From Patiria pectinifera (taxonomy: Eukaryota; Echinodermata; Asteroidea; Valvatida; Asterinidae), in contig CM057142.1 in NCBI GenBank assembly GCA_029964075.1, forward strand, positions 573,770 through 637,769: a DNA stretch of 64,000 bases, in the 5' to 3' direction. How positions within the stretch are numbered: position 1 is the first letter of the stretch; the number at the start of each line of letters is the position of its first letter. Of the stretch, positions 1 to 10,726 are shown piece by piece. The translations under genes were made by a program, and so were the position numbers. Below the pieces are notes generated by a model. The model saw nothing but the letters and a program-made list of their open reading frames with translations. It did not search any database and was not told where the DNA came from.

Positions 1-331
1 ACCCCCAAATTTCCCTCAAAAAATCAAAACCCTGCCCTTAATCTATAACATACCTGTTTATTGAGAATGTCGCCAACTAGTTTGGTAGGTCAGTAATTTT
101 AAAGTGTATTTTGTTCCCTATAGAAACCGGGCCCTACACTACACGATTGCCAAAATTACTGATGGCCAGTTTATGGGAATCTTTCCTTTTTGTTCTCTTA
201 GATGGAACGGGGTCTTATATTATAAACTTCATGTACACGACTACCAGAAAAGCATTTCTAAGAAGATCAAAAGAAGGCTAAGCCTAAGCAAGGCTGTGAT
301 TGGCTGTCGTACTGAGTTGCCTTAAAACAAA

Positions 332-3329
332 ATGGCGGCCTACATGAGAAACTCCGAACAGAACGACAACGTCGAAAGTGAGTTTTACTTCAGGTTTAAA
401 ACGACGATAATCAGCTTTGATTGCATGCAGTAAATGATTTAAATATTAAGTACATAACCTGATTATTAAAAAATAGTATCACGACAAACTTACCCACGTA
501 AACCATAGAGTTTAAACACAGCTTACACGAGACGTTCTGCTGCTGTTGACACTTATTTACCTGTTGACTTACTTACTCTCAGGGCACATATGCTATGATC
601 CGCGGGATTGATCCATCCCACGTACGCGCGCATGCCTATATGAGTACGAGGTTGATCCAGTGGTAAGGTATGGGGGGCCAAATGTGATTTGGCATGGGTG
701 AATTATAATTTGTATAATTATATGGTCGGAAGAACATTTAATATCTGTTATTTTTAAGTCTTGCCCGTTTACTGCAACTTACATGAATTTAACCTCAAAC
801 ACTTATTATTACAAATGTGTTGAGAAAAAAGTCGAAATTAGGATTTAAAAACAGTCAATATTTATGTGAGAAAATAGAAGTCTTTTTCATTGTGAAGTTT
901 GACGTTTGAATTAACACAAGTGTCAAGACTGTTGGTCCTAAATTACACTTTTAGTTTTACCAAGTGCGGACACGGATTTCCATTATAATTTACAAAAAGT
1001 ACCATTCCTTAAATTTATTCTAGGAAAGAATGTAGCATAATAATCCTGATGCCACCTTGGTGGTTGTGTACATATTGTAAAGGTACTTCTACTACTACCC
1101 AGGGTAGTATTTTCCAGCAAAGTTGGAAATATTTCTAAACATCTAACAAACTCATGGGCTTTTTTTTTAAATTTATTTTCAGTATCATTGAGGTTATATT
1201 TTTATAACTAAATGTAAAAACCGAGCGCCAGAATTAAGTACTATTCATAACAGTGTGCTACCGACTAAAAGAAACAAAATTGTATTTTTTTTAAACAAAG
1301 TTGAAAATGCTCCTGAATTTTCAAATTCATGTTTATTTTTCTTAATATTTATTTGCAGTAGCACACAAAATTGTAAAAGTACACTGCTCATCAGCCTACT
1401 ACAATTTTAACTACTACAAACCAAACCAAAGTGGACAATCATCCGACAAAGTTGACCTCTGCTATCCAGTAACTTATTTTAGGTTTAACATTGCTAATAG
1501 TTTTCACCCAATTTTGTTGTCAGGTGAGAGTAGTACATCACGTGATGAAGAAATGCATACTTCCAAGAACATAGGAGACAACGCAGCCGCTAGGCAGAGC
1601 ATGTTTGCTCACATCGCAGCCAGCAAGGTGCTGATCAAAAGCCAGCAACGGGGCGAGGAAGACCTCAGCCCAAAAGAGAAGCTCAGTATCCTGTCAGAGC
1701 TCCTGGACCACAAGCCCGCCATCTTCCTCGAACGCTTCCACGCTTTCCTACGTGAGGAAGATCTGGACGTCTTCAAGCATCTCGCCGGGGACTACGAAAT
1801 AGAATTCTTCCTCAAGCAGGCAAGGAAGAGGTTGAGTGCCGGGAAATCACTGACAGGAGTGAGAAACCGGCGCTATGAGGCTCTTAAAAAACTTGAGAAG
1901 GAGGGTACCTATTTTGAGGACAAGGCCATGAAAGATCGCGACCCTCTGATGTTTGAGGAGTACATCGGGCAGTACATGACCGAGGAAGAAAGGAAGGGGC
2001 TGCTGAAACCCATCGACCACAGTGACATGAGATTCTCCAGTATTCTGATGACATTCATGGATGAGCAGGAGATCAAGGAGTTGCACAAGAGGCAGAAACA
2101 AGAGGAAGATGACATGATGGAAGAAGAAGAGGAGGAGGAGGATGAAGATGAAGATGACAGTGAAGATGAGGGTGAGAAAATATCTGGGGAAAAATTCAGT
2201 AACACCTTTTTTTCACCATACAGTATACAGGGTGGATCAAAAAAACCGAAACCGAGATATTATTGCTAATTGGAACAGAAGTAGGGCACATGTGAATCAA
2301 AGGGAGATATCCTCTGTTAGGGTTGAATCTTCTCTTTAAAATGACACCCTGGTCATGTCATTACATTCACGGTTGACTGAGCAGTGACCAATTTTATGAA
2401 AGGGTCTTGCGCCACTTTTCATGGTGAAATCTCTTTTTTTCCCCACCTGCCTTGATTGGCAACCATAGCCTTTCACTGTATCTGTCACAAATGACACAAC
2501 AAAAACCACAATTGAAAAGTGGCGCAAGTCTCTAAATCGACCCTTTCATAAAATTGGTCACTGCTCAGTCAATCGTGAATGTAATGACATGACCAGGGTG
2601 TCATTTTTAAGAGGAGATTCAACCCTAACAGAGGATATCTCCCTTTGATTCACATGTGCCCTACTTCTGTTCCAATTAGCAATAATATCTCGGTTTCGGG
2701 TTTTTTTTATCCACCCTGTATAACCAACATGTAACTGATGGTCAGTCATTGCAAATCTGGAAAAGTTGGCAAAGTAATTTTAGCTACTTTGCACTAAACG
2801 GCAACATCGAGCTCTATACTCCCCAGGGAGCTGAGGTGGTCTCACTATGGTCTTATTATTATTATTTATAGGTGTTTATGGAGCATCTTCAAGTAACAGG
2901 GGACAGCCAGGTGGGGCAGCCAAGGAATGGGAACCAACACCGGCAACGGAAGAGGAAAAAGCTTTAATGAGACAGGAATTCCTCAATCACATGCACCAGA
3001 GATTCCTGAGCGGTCAGGAACAGGACTTTGACTACTCGGCCGTGGACAGCAATGTAGAGTACGACTCGCTCGTGCTCAGAGCTCAGGACGAAGAGGAGCA
3101 GTACTTTGACCAGGAGGCGGCAGAAACCTGGAGCTTGGGGTTGGAGGAGAGGACAGAAGCTGAGAACAAAGATGCTGATTGTGATTTTGATGAATTTGCA
3201 ATGGCAGATGTTGGAAACAGGACAGGTGGAACCTTATCTGGCAAGACTAGAGAAGGGAAATTCAGTATGGCCCCAAAGGAAATGAATATCAATGCAAGTA
3301 CTGTGAAGCCAGAGGATATGCAAACTTGA
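332..3329 (+). CDS. CCDC97: CCDC97 homologue, three coding exons
   Basis: Coding exons at 332-377, 1524-2171 and 2872-3329 join with GT-AG borders (donors GTGAGT and GTGAGA, both introns phase 1). They give 1152 nt, 383 residues plus stop; human CCDC97 has about 343. The family signature (DUF2052) is plain: an N-terminal helical block with SPKEKLSILSELL and AIFLERFHAFLREE, then RNRRYEALKKLEKEGTYF and EEYIGQYMTEEER. An acidic tract follows at about residues 205-231, and a C-terminal block contains MHQRFLSGQEQDFDYSAVD and EEEQYFDQE. Exon 1 starts at an ATG in the context AAAACAAAATGGCGG. CCDC97 is a nuclear protein reported with the SF3B/U2 snRNP; its precise role is unsettled. Intron 2 contains a foldback MITE and a SINE tail touching the exon 3 acceptor. 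No frame damage is seen. Identification is by recalled family similarity. Confidence 0.93.
378..1523 (+). other. CCDC97 intron 1
   Basis: This is AT-rich intronic sequence between the 46-nt first coding exon and exon 2. I see no open gene, RNA gene or clear mobile element in it. The 3' end is a T-rich tract followed by CAG at 1521-1523. Confidence 0.8.
2228..2718. mobile_element. Foldback MITE with TA target duplication (Tc1/mariner-like)
   Basis: Two long inverted arms (about 2228-2400 and 2550-2718) both begin CAGGGTGGAT from outside inward and pair over more than 150 bp. TA dinucleotides flank both ends (2226-2227 and 2719-2720). The TA duplication and CAGGGTG terminus are typical of Tc1/mariner-type non-autonomous elements. 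No transposase is encoded. It sits in CCDC97 intron 2, starting 56 bp after the donor. Confidence 0.85.
2775..2871 (+). repeat. SINE 3'-end fragment ending at the CCDC97 exon 3 acceptor
   Basis: The stretch with ATCGAGCT, TATACTCCCCAGGGAGCTGA and a TTATTATTATT tail matches the 3' part of the fuller SINE at about 15.34-15.70 kb. The tail runs directly into TATAG, the splice acceptor of exon 3. The pyrimidine-rich stretch before the acceptor is thus probably SINE-derived. Confidence 0.65.
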
Positions 3330-3710
3330 TGGAGTAGAATCATGTTGAAATGCTTGGAGAGCTTTTGAGGATGCGTGGCATCGGTGTGTGGTTCTGGAGT
3401 TCGTAGCCCTACTCCAGTCTGTTCGTCTGCAACATTGACTCCATGGGCTGCGTGCGCATTCCTTATTAGCTAACCCCTGGCAGTGTGGAATACGAAGATG
3501 ACGCTGATTGTCTATTCAGAACCTACTGCGCGTGTATTTCAAAGGCTACATCACATTATAGGCCTATGCGCTCGCGTTATCCTGCACGTCATGTCATGTA
3601 CAAACATTTCTTTTCAAGAATGTCAACGCCTTTACGATATTTACAGTGTTGTAAAACAGTGTCGAAATCTCATGTCTGAAAGGATTTATTCTACAAATTA
3701 AAAAACTTCA

Positions 3711-4098
3711 CAATAAGCCATTTGCGAGTAACCTATACCCTTTGGGATTTACATTTGAAAAACGTCTGGTACAATGACTTGCTCAGAATGCTTGGCACAT
3801 TTTAACTTTGAATTCTCCAGACCAAAGGCACTGTTGCTAATCACATGACTCGGGGCAAGCTCTTTCATAGTTACGTAAGAGACGCTCAGCACCAATACAT
3901 CGTTCACAATGGGTGAGAATGGCACAAAGACACCAGACCATGCCGGAGCTGGGGGTTGCTAGCATAAGGCTTGCCCCGAATCATGTGATATAGTAACAGT
4001 CTCTTTGGTCGGGAGAATGCTAGGTTAAAACGTGCAAAGCATTGTATTAAGTCAGCGTTCCAGATTTTATTCAAATTTAACTCGCAAATGGCTTATTG
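3711..4098. repeat. Foldback (palindromic) repeat in the CCDC97 3' flank
   Basis: The outer arms CAATAAGCCATTTGCGAG and its inverse near 4081-4098 pair, as do inner segments around 3840-3860 and 3965-3985 (AATCACATGACTCGGGGCAA and its imperfect inverse). It lies between the CCDC97 stop and its likely polyadenylation signal, so the mRNA could carry this hairpin. I cannot assign a transposon family. Confidence 0.7.
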
Positions 4099-4274
4099 AA
4101 AGCAGTGTTGCGCATTTAACACATCGAATCAAGTCCTAATTCAAATCTCCCAAATAGTGGGATATTTACATTACAAAATACCAGGGGTTGAGATCCCGCA
4201 AGGCGTGATGGGAACCAACATGGTGCAGCGCGATCTTACCCGTGAGAACGAGGTTGGTCGTCTATGATTGTTGA

Positions 4275-4317
4275 AATAAACACAAGCACTCCTTATATTC
4301 TATGAAATATGTTTATT
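4275..4317. promoter_or_regulatory. Opposed polyadenylation signals between convergent genes
   Basis: AATAAA at 4275-4280 reads on the plus strand, about 0.95 kb after the CCDC97 stop. TTTATT at 4312-4317 is AATAAA on the minus strand, in the direction of DESI2. Cleavage 15-25 nt downstream of each would place both ends near 4.29-4.30 kb. The hexamers are seen; the assignment is inference, and it would need a DESI2 3' UTR of about 6.4 kb. Confidence 0.4.
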
Positions 4318-5201
4318 ACAGTTCTTACTCTTAAAACCAGTGCATGAATCAACAAAACCTGATTTTAAATCGTTAACAACGTTAATTACCCAACACAATG
4401 TTAGTCCTCACTCCAAGAAAAATATTCTCATGATGTTTCAAATAAAATAAAATGCAAGAATATGATATAAGCGTGAATAAAAATATATTACTGCTCAGCC
4501 CAACCATCTTCACACAAGTTCTCAATGGAAAGAATACAATAGCACAACAAAAATAAGATGTGATTCGTTTCTCAAAGTGATAAGGAAGTGGACATGTGTT
4601 CTAGCCTGACTTGCAATCATTGTAAACACACACCCAAAATTCCAAAGCCAAACCAAAAAACAGTTACATGTAAGTATCGTTTTCCAACGTAAATATACTC
4701 GGGCAGTGCTCTCCAGTTAAATTTTCAGCAAAGTCCTATTTTGAAAACTTTTCATTTTTGACCAAGGTAAAAATAAAATATACCCAAGCAGTGCCCTTCA
4801 AGTTAAATTTTTAGCCAAGTCATATTTTGAAACTTTTCATTTTTACCAAGGTAAAAGTGTGTAAACTCATACATTTATTGAAAAGGTATAAGTACAATAC
4901 ATGCAATTATGTCTGATAAATTATCTGTTGGTGGCTGTCATAAAAGGTCAAGTGATATTATTGTTTCTGTATTTTTTTTTTACAAACATGACAAAATGAA
5001 AAGGCAAGAATAAAATGAATGTAAAAATTCAAGCAAATACATGAAAAAAGTCTATGAAATAATCCAACAATACCTCAGAAGGACAAGTGAAAAGTATCAT
5101 GTCCATTGTTAAGGTTGATTTACCGGGCACGAAAAGGGATTTTCATTGCATGTGTTGACATTCATTGTGAATTATTACAGCCAGTCCTAAAAAACAGTCC
5201 T

Positions 5202-5464
5202 CTATGGTGGCTTCGAAGAGACATCGTGAATATGGATGTTACTATTCACAATAGAACTCACAAATTGCCCCACACAGCAATTACGTCTCACTCTCGGTGA
5301 TGTTAATATCCCCAAATATTGACGTCAATTCACGAATACTGAAGTGAAGTTTTTGATGCAACTATTGACGCCAATATTTGCTACCGGAGAGCGCGATGAA
5401 ATTTTTGTCGTGAATATTGATGTCAGCATTCGCAAATTGCGATGTCTCTTGAAAGCCACCATAG
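5202..5464. repeat. Foldback repeat, about 260 bp
   Basis: CTATGGTGGCTTCGAAGAGA at the left pairs with the inverse of TCTCTTGAAAGCCACCATAG at the right, with more weakly matching ATTGACGTCAAT-type sequence between. No family is assigned. Confidence 0.6.
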
Positions 5465-6032
5465 TCCTCCCTTTCTCTATTTTGCTCATACATTGTAATC
5501 ATATTAAGTGTAATTCTGCATAATGGATATGTGCAAGATTATATCATTACAACTTTGAAACAAATCATGTGTTTTCCGGTCTCATGGTAGGACGAATTGA
5601 TTCCTGGACACCATATACTAAAACAACTCTGACTCAAGGCCAGGCACCAGACTATTCCAAACGATAATGTGCATGATCTTTGAACATGCAAACGATCCAG
5701 TATTAAACAGGGCGAGAAAGCAGCTATAGTAGGAGCATACTGCTCGACCCCATGGGGACGAGGTTGTGGCTTACTCTCTTGCTTCAATGTCATAGGACCC
5801 TGACTTTGGAGGCTGTGGCTCAATATGGATCCATGCTTTCGGAACATCCGTGCTTTCGAAACATCAAATCCTACGATTTGAGGCCAAATTCATAGCATTT
5901 CCATTTGGTTTTATTAAAATGATTCTGAAGGCAAGGATCAAGCCAAAGTCAAGGTTTCACAAAAACACTATGAAACGTTAAACAGGAAGCAATCGCGACT
6001 GGTAAGCCACCCCCCCCCCAAAAAAAATGTCA

Positions 6033-6414
6033 CCATGGGGTTATTCTGTGTCAAATCACCTGGTGGGTCAAACCCCACCCCCTCTAAATCAGTTCATATT
6101 GGTTGTATGGGGTAATATTGGTTGAAAAAGCTGAAATCTTAAAAAAGTTTTAGCGCCACCACTATATTAACCCCATACACTAAATATGATATAATTGCAG
6201 GCATGCAACTTTTCCTCGGATCCGCTGATTTCCTCGTTTTTTACTTCTCATGAATGCCATTACCAATTGAAATACATGTACACTGTACAAAGTCTTGTGT
6301 GGTTTTTTGGGTTTCCTGGGTTTTTTAAAATTCCCAGTACCATGCCTGTAATTGAAAGGGGGTGGGGTTTAAACTTTCAAATTTTTGGGTGATTTGACAC
6401 GGAATGAACCCATG
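6033..6414. repeat. Foldback repeat, about 380 bp
   Basis: The left arm with TGTGTCAAATCACC and AAACCCCACCCCCT pairs with right-arm sequence GGGGGTGGGGTTTAAAC and GGTGATTTGACACGGAAT. Non-coding palindromic MITE-like structure. Confidence 0.6.
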
Positions 6415-6830
6415 TCAAAAAATTATCACACATACTAAATTGTGGAAACTGTCTTTGCAACATAAAGATATCCATTTGGAGAGAGCGTTGAATAGAAATA
6501 TATTAGTACAGATTATAAAAGTTTCTCAATTTATGTATACTTCACTGATATGGAAGGTTTCAATACAATTTTTAACTTTGAGCTGGGAAATTGGAAAATA
6601 ACCACATACTAACATTAAAAGGCAAGAATATAAAAATCTAGTTATTATCAATGAATACATGCATGATTTCTTTTCAGTAACACACATTCATAAATACCTG
6701 AGACTGTTTACTTATTCCATATAAGGAGATATGTACCATAAACATGGCTAGATGGGTGTTCATAAACTATGAAGAAAAATTGTGAATTTTTGACTTGTTT
6801 TGATTTTTTCACCGAAAGGTATTTATGAAT

Positions 6831-6966
6831 GGGAATAAATATGTGCTCGGCCGGTATTAAACAAGTAAGTTTAAAACCGGCTAGGTGCCTTGTCGCGGAT
6901 AATGGCCCAAAATCCAGCCGGTTTAAAAGTACTTGTTTAAAACTGGCCAAGCACATATTTATTCCC
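6831..6966. mobile_element. Small palindromic MITE, probably 8-bp duplication
   Basis: A 136-bp near-perfect palindrome starts GGGAATAAATATGTGCT and ends with the inverse. Flanks TTATGAAT and TTATAAAT agree at 7 of 8 positions, consistent with an aged 8-bp hAT-type target duplication. Confidence 0.6.
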
Positions 6967-7444
6967 TTATAAATAAGCAAAGTGATTTTATCATGTTCTG
7001 TTATTACAGTAAGGACCAACGTCAATCTACAAAGTACACAAAATATATATCCTCTATTACATGTAGATACAAAGGTTGGAGATACCTAAAATGCTAGAAG
7101 TTAATATCTAATTAAATTTAACTTTAAACAATATCGAATTAATTTTTTTTTTATCAAATTAAATATAATCTGTACACTGTTACAACAGGATCTCTGATCC
7201 GTAACTTGTATCTCACTGCAATTGTGTTGTTTTTTTTCAAAGCGTCAAAGCTCTAATACTGTACACATAACACAAAAAGCAGCCAGTTTTATTACCCTGA
7301 TCACAAAGTGATTGTTCTTGATGTGTTAACTCTTAATTTAAACTTTTTAAAGAAAGTACTAAGATTGGTTATTTCACCTTAACTGTGGTATTAATTTGGT
7401 AATTGAGGAATATGAGGAATGCTTACAAAATTTACAAAGTTTTA

Positions 7445-7960
7445 AGGTAGAGTAGATCATTTGTCATTTGTGCATTTTATTTGTTTGAATCAGCAATGAA
7501 GCTCAAAATGTAAAGAAGGGTGCTTAACAACTAACCTGATGAACTTTTAGCTCAGTGAATGCTGTATATTCCGAGAAAACAACATTCTAGGAACTTGACT
7601 TCAATTCATAAGTTGCCAAGTCATATTTTGAATTGCGTCCGAAATCAGCATCCGGGACACGTTCTCATTCAGCTGATTGCAGCTACGCGATGTCACGCAC
7701 TGAACCGACGAGAAATAGCAACCACGCTTGCATGTGCGTCTTGTCAACACTTGCACGCACCCATTCATAGATTCGCCCAATTACAAACCAACTACTAATG
7801 GAAATTTCCAAAAAAGTGTCACTTGACGCATCTTTGGAAATGACTTTCTTTTATTGTTTTCTTCAAAATGACAGCATGCCAGAAGGAATCATTTCACAGG
7901 GAGTGTAGAGTTATTATCTTTAAACCAAGTAAGCTTTTAACAATAATTTAGTCGGTTATG
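7445..7960 (+). repeat. Interspersed repeat, copy 1 (second copy at 22.8 kb)
   Basis: About 515 bp matching 22838-23330 in the same orientation. Shared blocks include ATTTGTGCATTTT, AACCTGATGAA, GATTGCAGCTACG and TTTCTTCAAAATGACAGC. The divergence suggests an old non-coding repeat family. Confidence 0.65.
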
Positions 7961-9565
7961 TTTTTGGATAGCTGCAAATGGTCGACTCTACCGTACCTTT
8001 AAGTCCAAGCTTGGGATTTTCTCATTTTGCTTGTACATATTTGGTCACTTCTGTTTTGTCTGACTATTTTTTTAAAAATAGATTGAACTGCCTTTCAAAC
8101 TTGGCTATGTAAGAAGATCAAATAAAGATTTATGTATAGCTTATGGGTATTGTTTTAATTTGCGACAGCTTTGCATGGGTTGTTCAATTTTCATAAAAAA
8201 ATCCCCACTAGATCCAACGGACATTTGCGAGAAATATTAAACTGATATTCGACACCACATTAGTCCAAGTAATTTTCTGATGTCAAACGTAACATTGTTA
8301 GGTTCAACAATTAAGCATGCGTCTACCATGTCTCCTTCATTAGAAATCAATTTCAATGAAATGAAATCCACTTTTAAAATCAAAGTCACTAGAGTGGCAT
8401 CAAGTTCTAAATTGTGTGGATATAGTATCCTTTACTATAAGCTCATGTAACAAAGATATCGGGTGACCATACAATTATTTCAGTGTATGTATGATATTCC
8501 TGCCTGTGTTGTGCAAAACCCAATAAAATTTATTATATCCAAAAGTATTAGCGAATTGAATTTCAATGTTATTTTCCGATCATGTCGATTGTGTTGATAT
8601 ATCAACTGCTTTGGACGAACAACAGTTCAATAAATATTATGATTTCAAATTTGCAGTGAAAGGCGGTGACAAATGCACTTTTTAATTCAATGCTCATTTT
8701 GTCATAGATAAAAATATGACAAATATTGCAAAGTGCATATATAGCAAAAAAATGCCATCAACACAATTTAGAGTACTTCACATAAATTTCACTGCGACGC
8801 GAATTTGTCAGGGTAAAGGAGAACATTACAATGAAACTTCAATTCTTGACGTCATTAAATTTGCCTTGCTTTTGATTTCGTATGACAGGCATTCACTTTT
8901 CTGCAGTGAAAATTTAGATCTCCTCTTTACATATTTTATATTTTTCCTTTCAATTTTTGTTTCTTAACTCCAAAACTTGTACAGGAAATAGTGCTAGTAC
9001 TGCATTAAACCTAAACCATCTGTGATATAAAACCAATCGAGAAAAATTCAGAAAGCATTCTGCATCACTCACACTATTTTACAGAAAGATAATAAATTGG
9101 AAGCAACACTTGCAAATCGATAAATCTCACGTCACACAATTAATGCTGATCGAATTGTTCATTTCTGTAAATACCAAATATGCAGTACAAGGTTCCCTTT
9201 TCTTGTGACTTAGCAATACCTCAAGAATTAAATATCAAAATAAAATCTGATATTGCCAGGACAAGTATAAATAATTTGTCTGCATTGTCTGCAAAATGGT
9301 TTAAATATTTTCCTTTCATCTTAAATACAATACTTGTCCATTAGTCTGTGTACATGTGTGCATACTGTTAATACCAACATGCATAGTGTTTTGTTTATTG
9401 CAACTGTCTCTCGATTCAGATAAATATCTCATAGACAATGATTTGCTACTTTCTTCAGGTTCCGTACGGGATATACACGTAGAAAAACAGCTGTACATGT
9501 GCAGTGATATTTACTGACAATGTAGCAAAAGTGTAACAGCTTTGCTACCAGTAAATCTGTCCAAT

Positions 9566-9714
9566 TAAATTGTGCAGCAGCAGGATTCCAGTCAAACCAG
9601 TGAGTTTGGCGGTTTTGAGACATCATCTTTCATTGAAAAAAAAAACCTTTTTCATTTTGCCGACGCGCATGGCTACGACGACTACTAGAAACCCGAGACT
9701 TTTTTTTTTTGGCC
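9566..9714. mobile_element. Half of a GGCC-A(n) MITE (PIF/Harbinger-like)
   Basis: The segment with GCAGCAGGATTCCAGTCAAA, GCCGACGCGCATGGCTACG and a T-run ending GGCC matches one half of the elements at 42358-42715 and 51263-51628. The other half is missing. Confidence 0.6.
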
Positions 9715-9914
9715 CAATGCACAAATTTTTTGTCCAGATTTTTTTTTTTTTTTACAAATAGGAAGATCAAACAAAAGAAAATATTATCATTATCATAAAA
9801 TATTAATATTATCTTTTGCACAGCAGCCATCTTGAAAGTGTTCTTTTTTTCCCACAGGGATATGTAGAAATACACCTCTCGTGGATTTTTTTTCTACAGT
9901 ATCTCCCAAAAAAG

Positions 9915-10523
9915 CGTCCGTCTATTTTTGAAATAATTAACTACGAAACCATGAAATCTACATAATGTATTTTGAAAATTTCTGAATGTGCAAATGCTCC
10001 TCATTCTCGGCCTTAAACCCCTATGAGCGTCATTTAATTTCAGTCACACATCACTGCACAATGGTTAATTTATCACATCATTTTTGGACACCGTGACCAC
10101 GTTCCTTGCCTTGATGAATTTCACTGTGTTATGTAAGCTTTGTAAAATCCTGCATGTTGTGAAACAAATGCTGATGTGGTTTGGGATTGGAATCATTTGC
10201 CGTTGAGCATTAAACTGAGGTCTTGCCATGATGACTGATAGCCAGGCAAATGATTCCAATCCCAACTGCAGCCCTTTTCACAACATGAATGATTTTACAC
10301 AGCTTACATAACACAGCACTGAAATTCGTTAAGGCAAGGAACTTGGTCACAGTGTCCAAAAATGCTGTTGTGATCAATTGACAATTGTGCAGTAATGCGT
10401 GACTGAAATTAAATGAAACTCATAGGGGTTTAGGCCAAGGATAAAGAGTATCTGCACAATCAACAATTTTCAACATTGACTTCATGGTTTTGTAATTATT
10501 TCAAAAATAGTAAGACGGACACT
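9915..10523. repeat. Large foldback repeat just downstream of the DESI2 stop
   Basis: Long inverted arms pair from about 9917 (CGTCCGTCTATTTTTGAAAT) and 10522 (its inverse) inward through ACCCCTATGAG and TGTTATGTAAGCT to a centre with AAATGATTCCAATCCCA in both directions. It lies 200-800 nt past the DESI2 stop on the minus strand, so a transcript through it could form an arm of about 250 bp. Confidence 0.75.
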
Positions 10524-10726
10524 TGCCAGCTTTGTCTGTTGACCCAGTTCGACTAGTCGCAGTGCTTGCTTGACTAGCCTTTGTTAAAAGTATAGCAGGG
10601 GAAGTGGAAGTGAATTTTGACTGTCTGTGGCTGTTTAAATAGCAGGAGGGTTCAAGTAAAAGGACAACACCTCCAAGATGGCTGCCGAACGCAACGGCTC
10701 TATACAATATGGACATGAGGCAAGTA

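Larger units (their letters stand above)
4318..9565. other. Non-coding stretch, possibly long DESI2 3' UTR, with small repeats
   Basis: This AT-rich tract has no convincing gene on either strand. Four repeats within it are listed separately (5202-5464, 6033-6414, 6831-6966, 7445-7960). The rest could be the 3' UTR of DESI2 (minus strand) or intergenic DNA. Confidence 0.5.

Noticed and set aside
104-325. A 73-codon frame just upstream of CCDC97
   Set aside because: It ends before the CCDC97 ATG, has no recognised similarity and most likely lies in the promoter or 5' UTR.
1909-2205. A poly-serine minus-strand frame
   Set aside because: It is the reverse of the acidic tract of CCDC97 exon 2.
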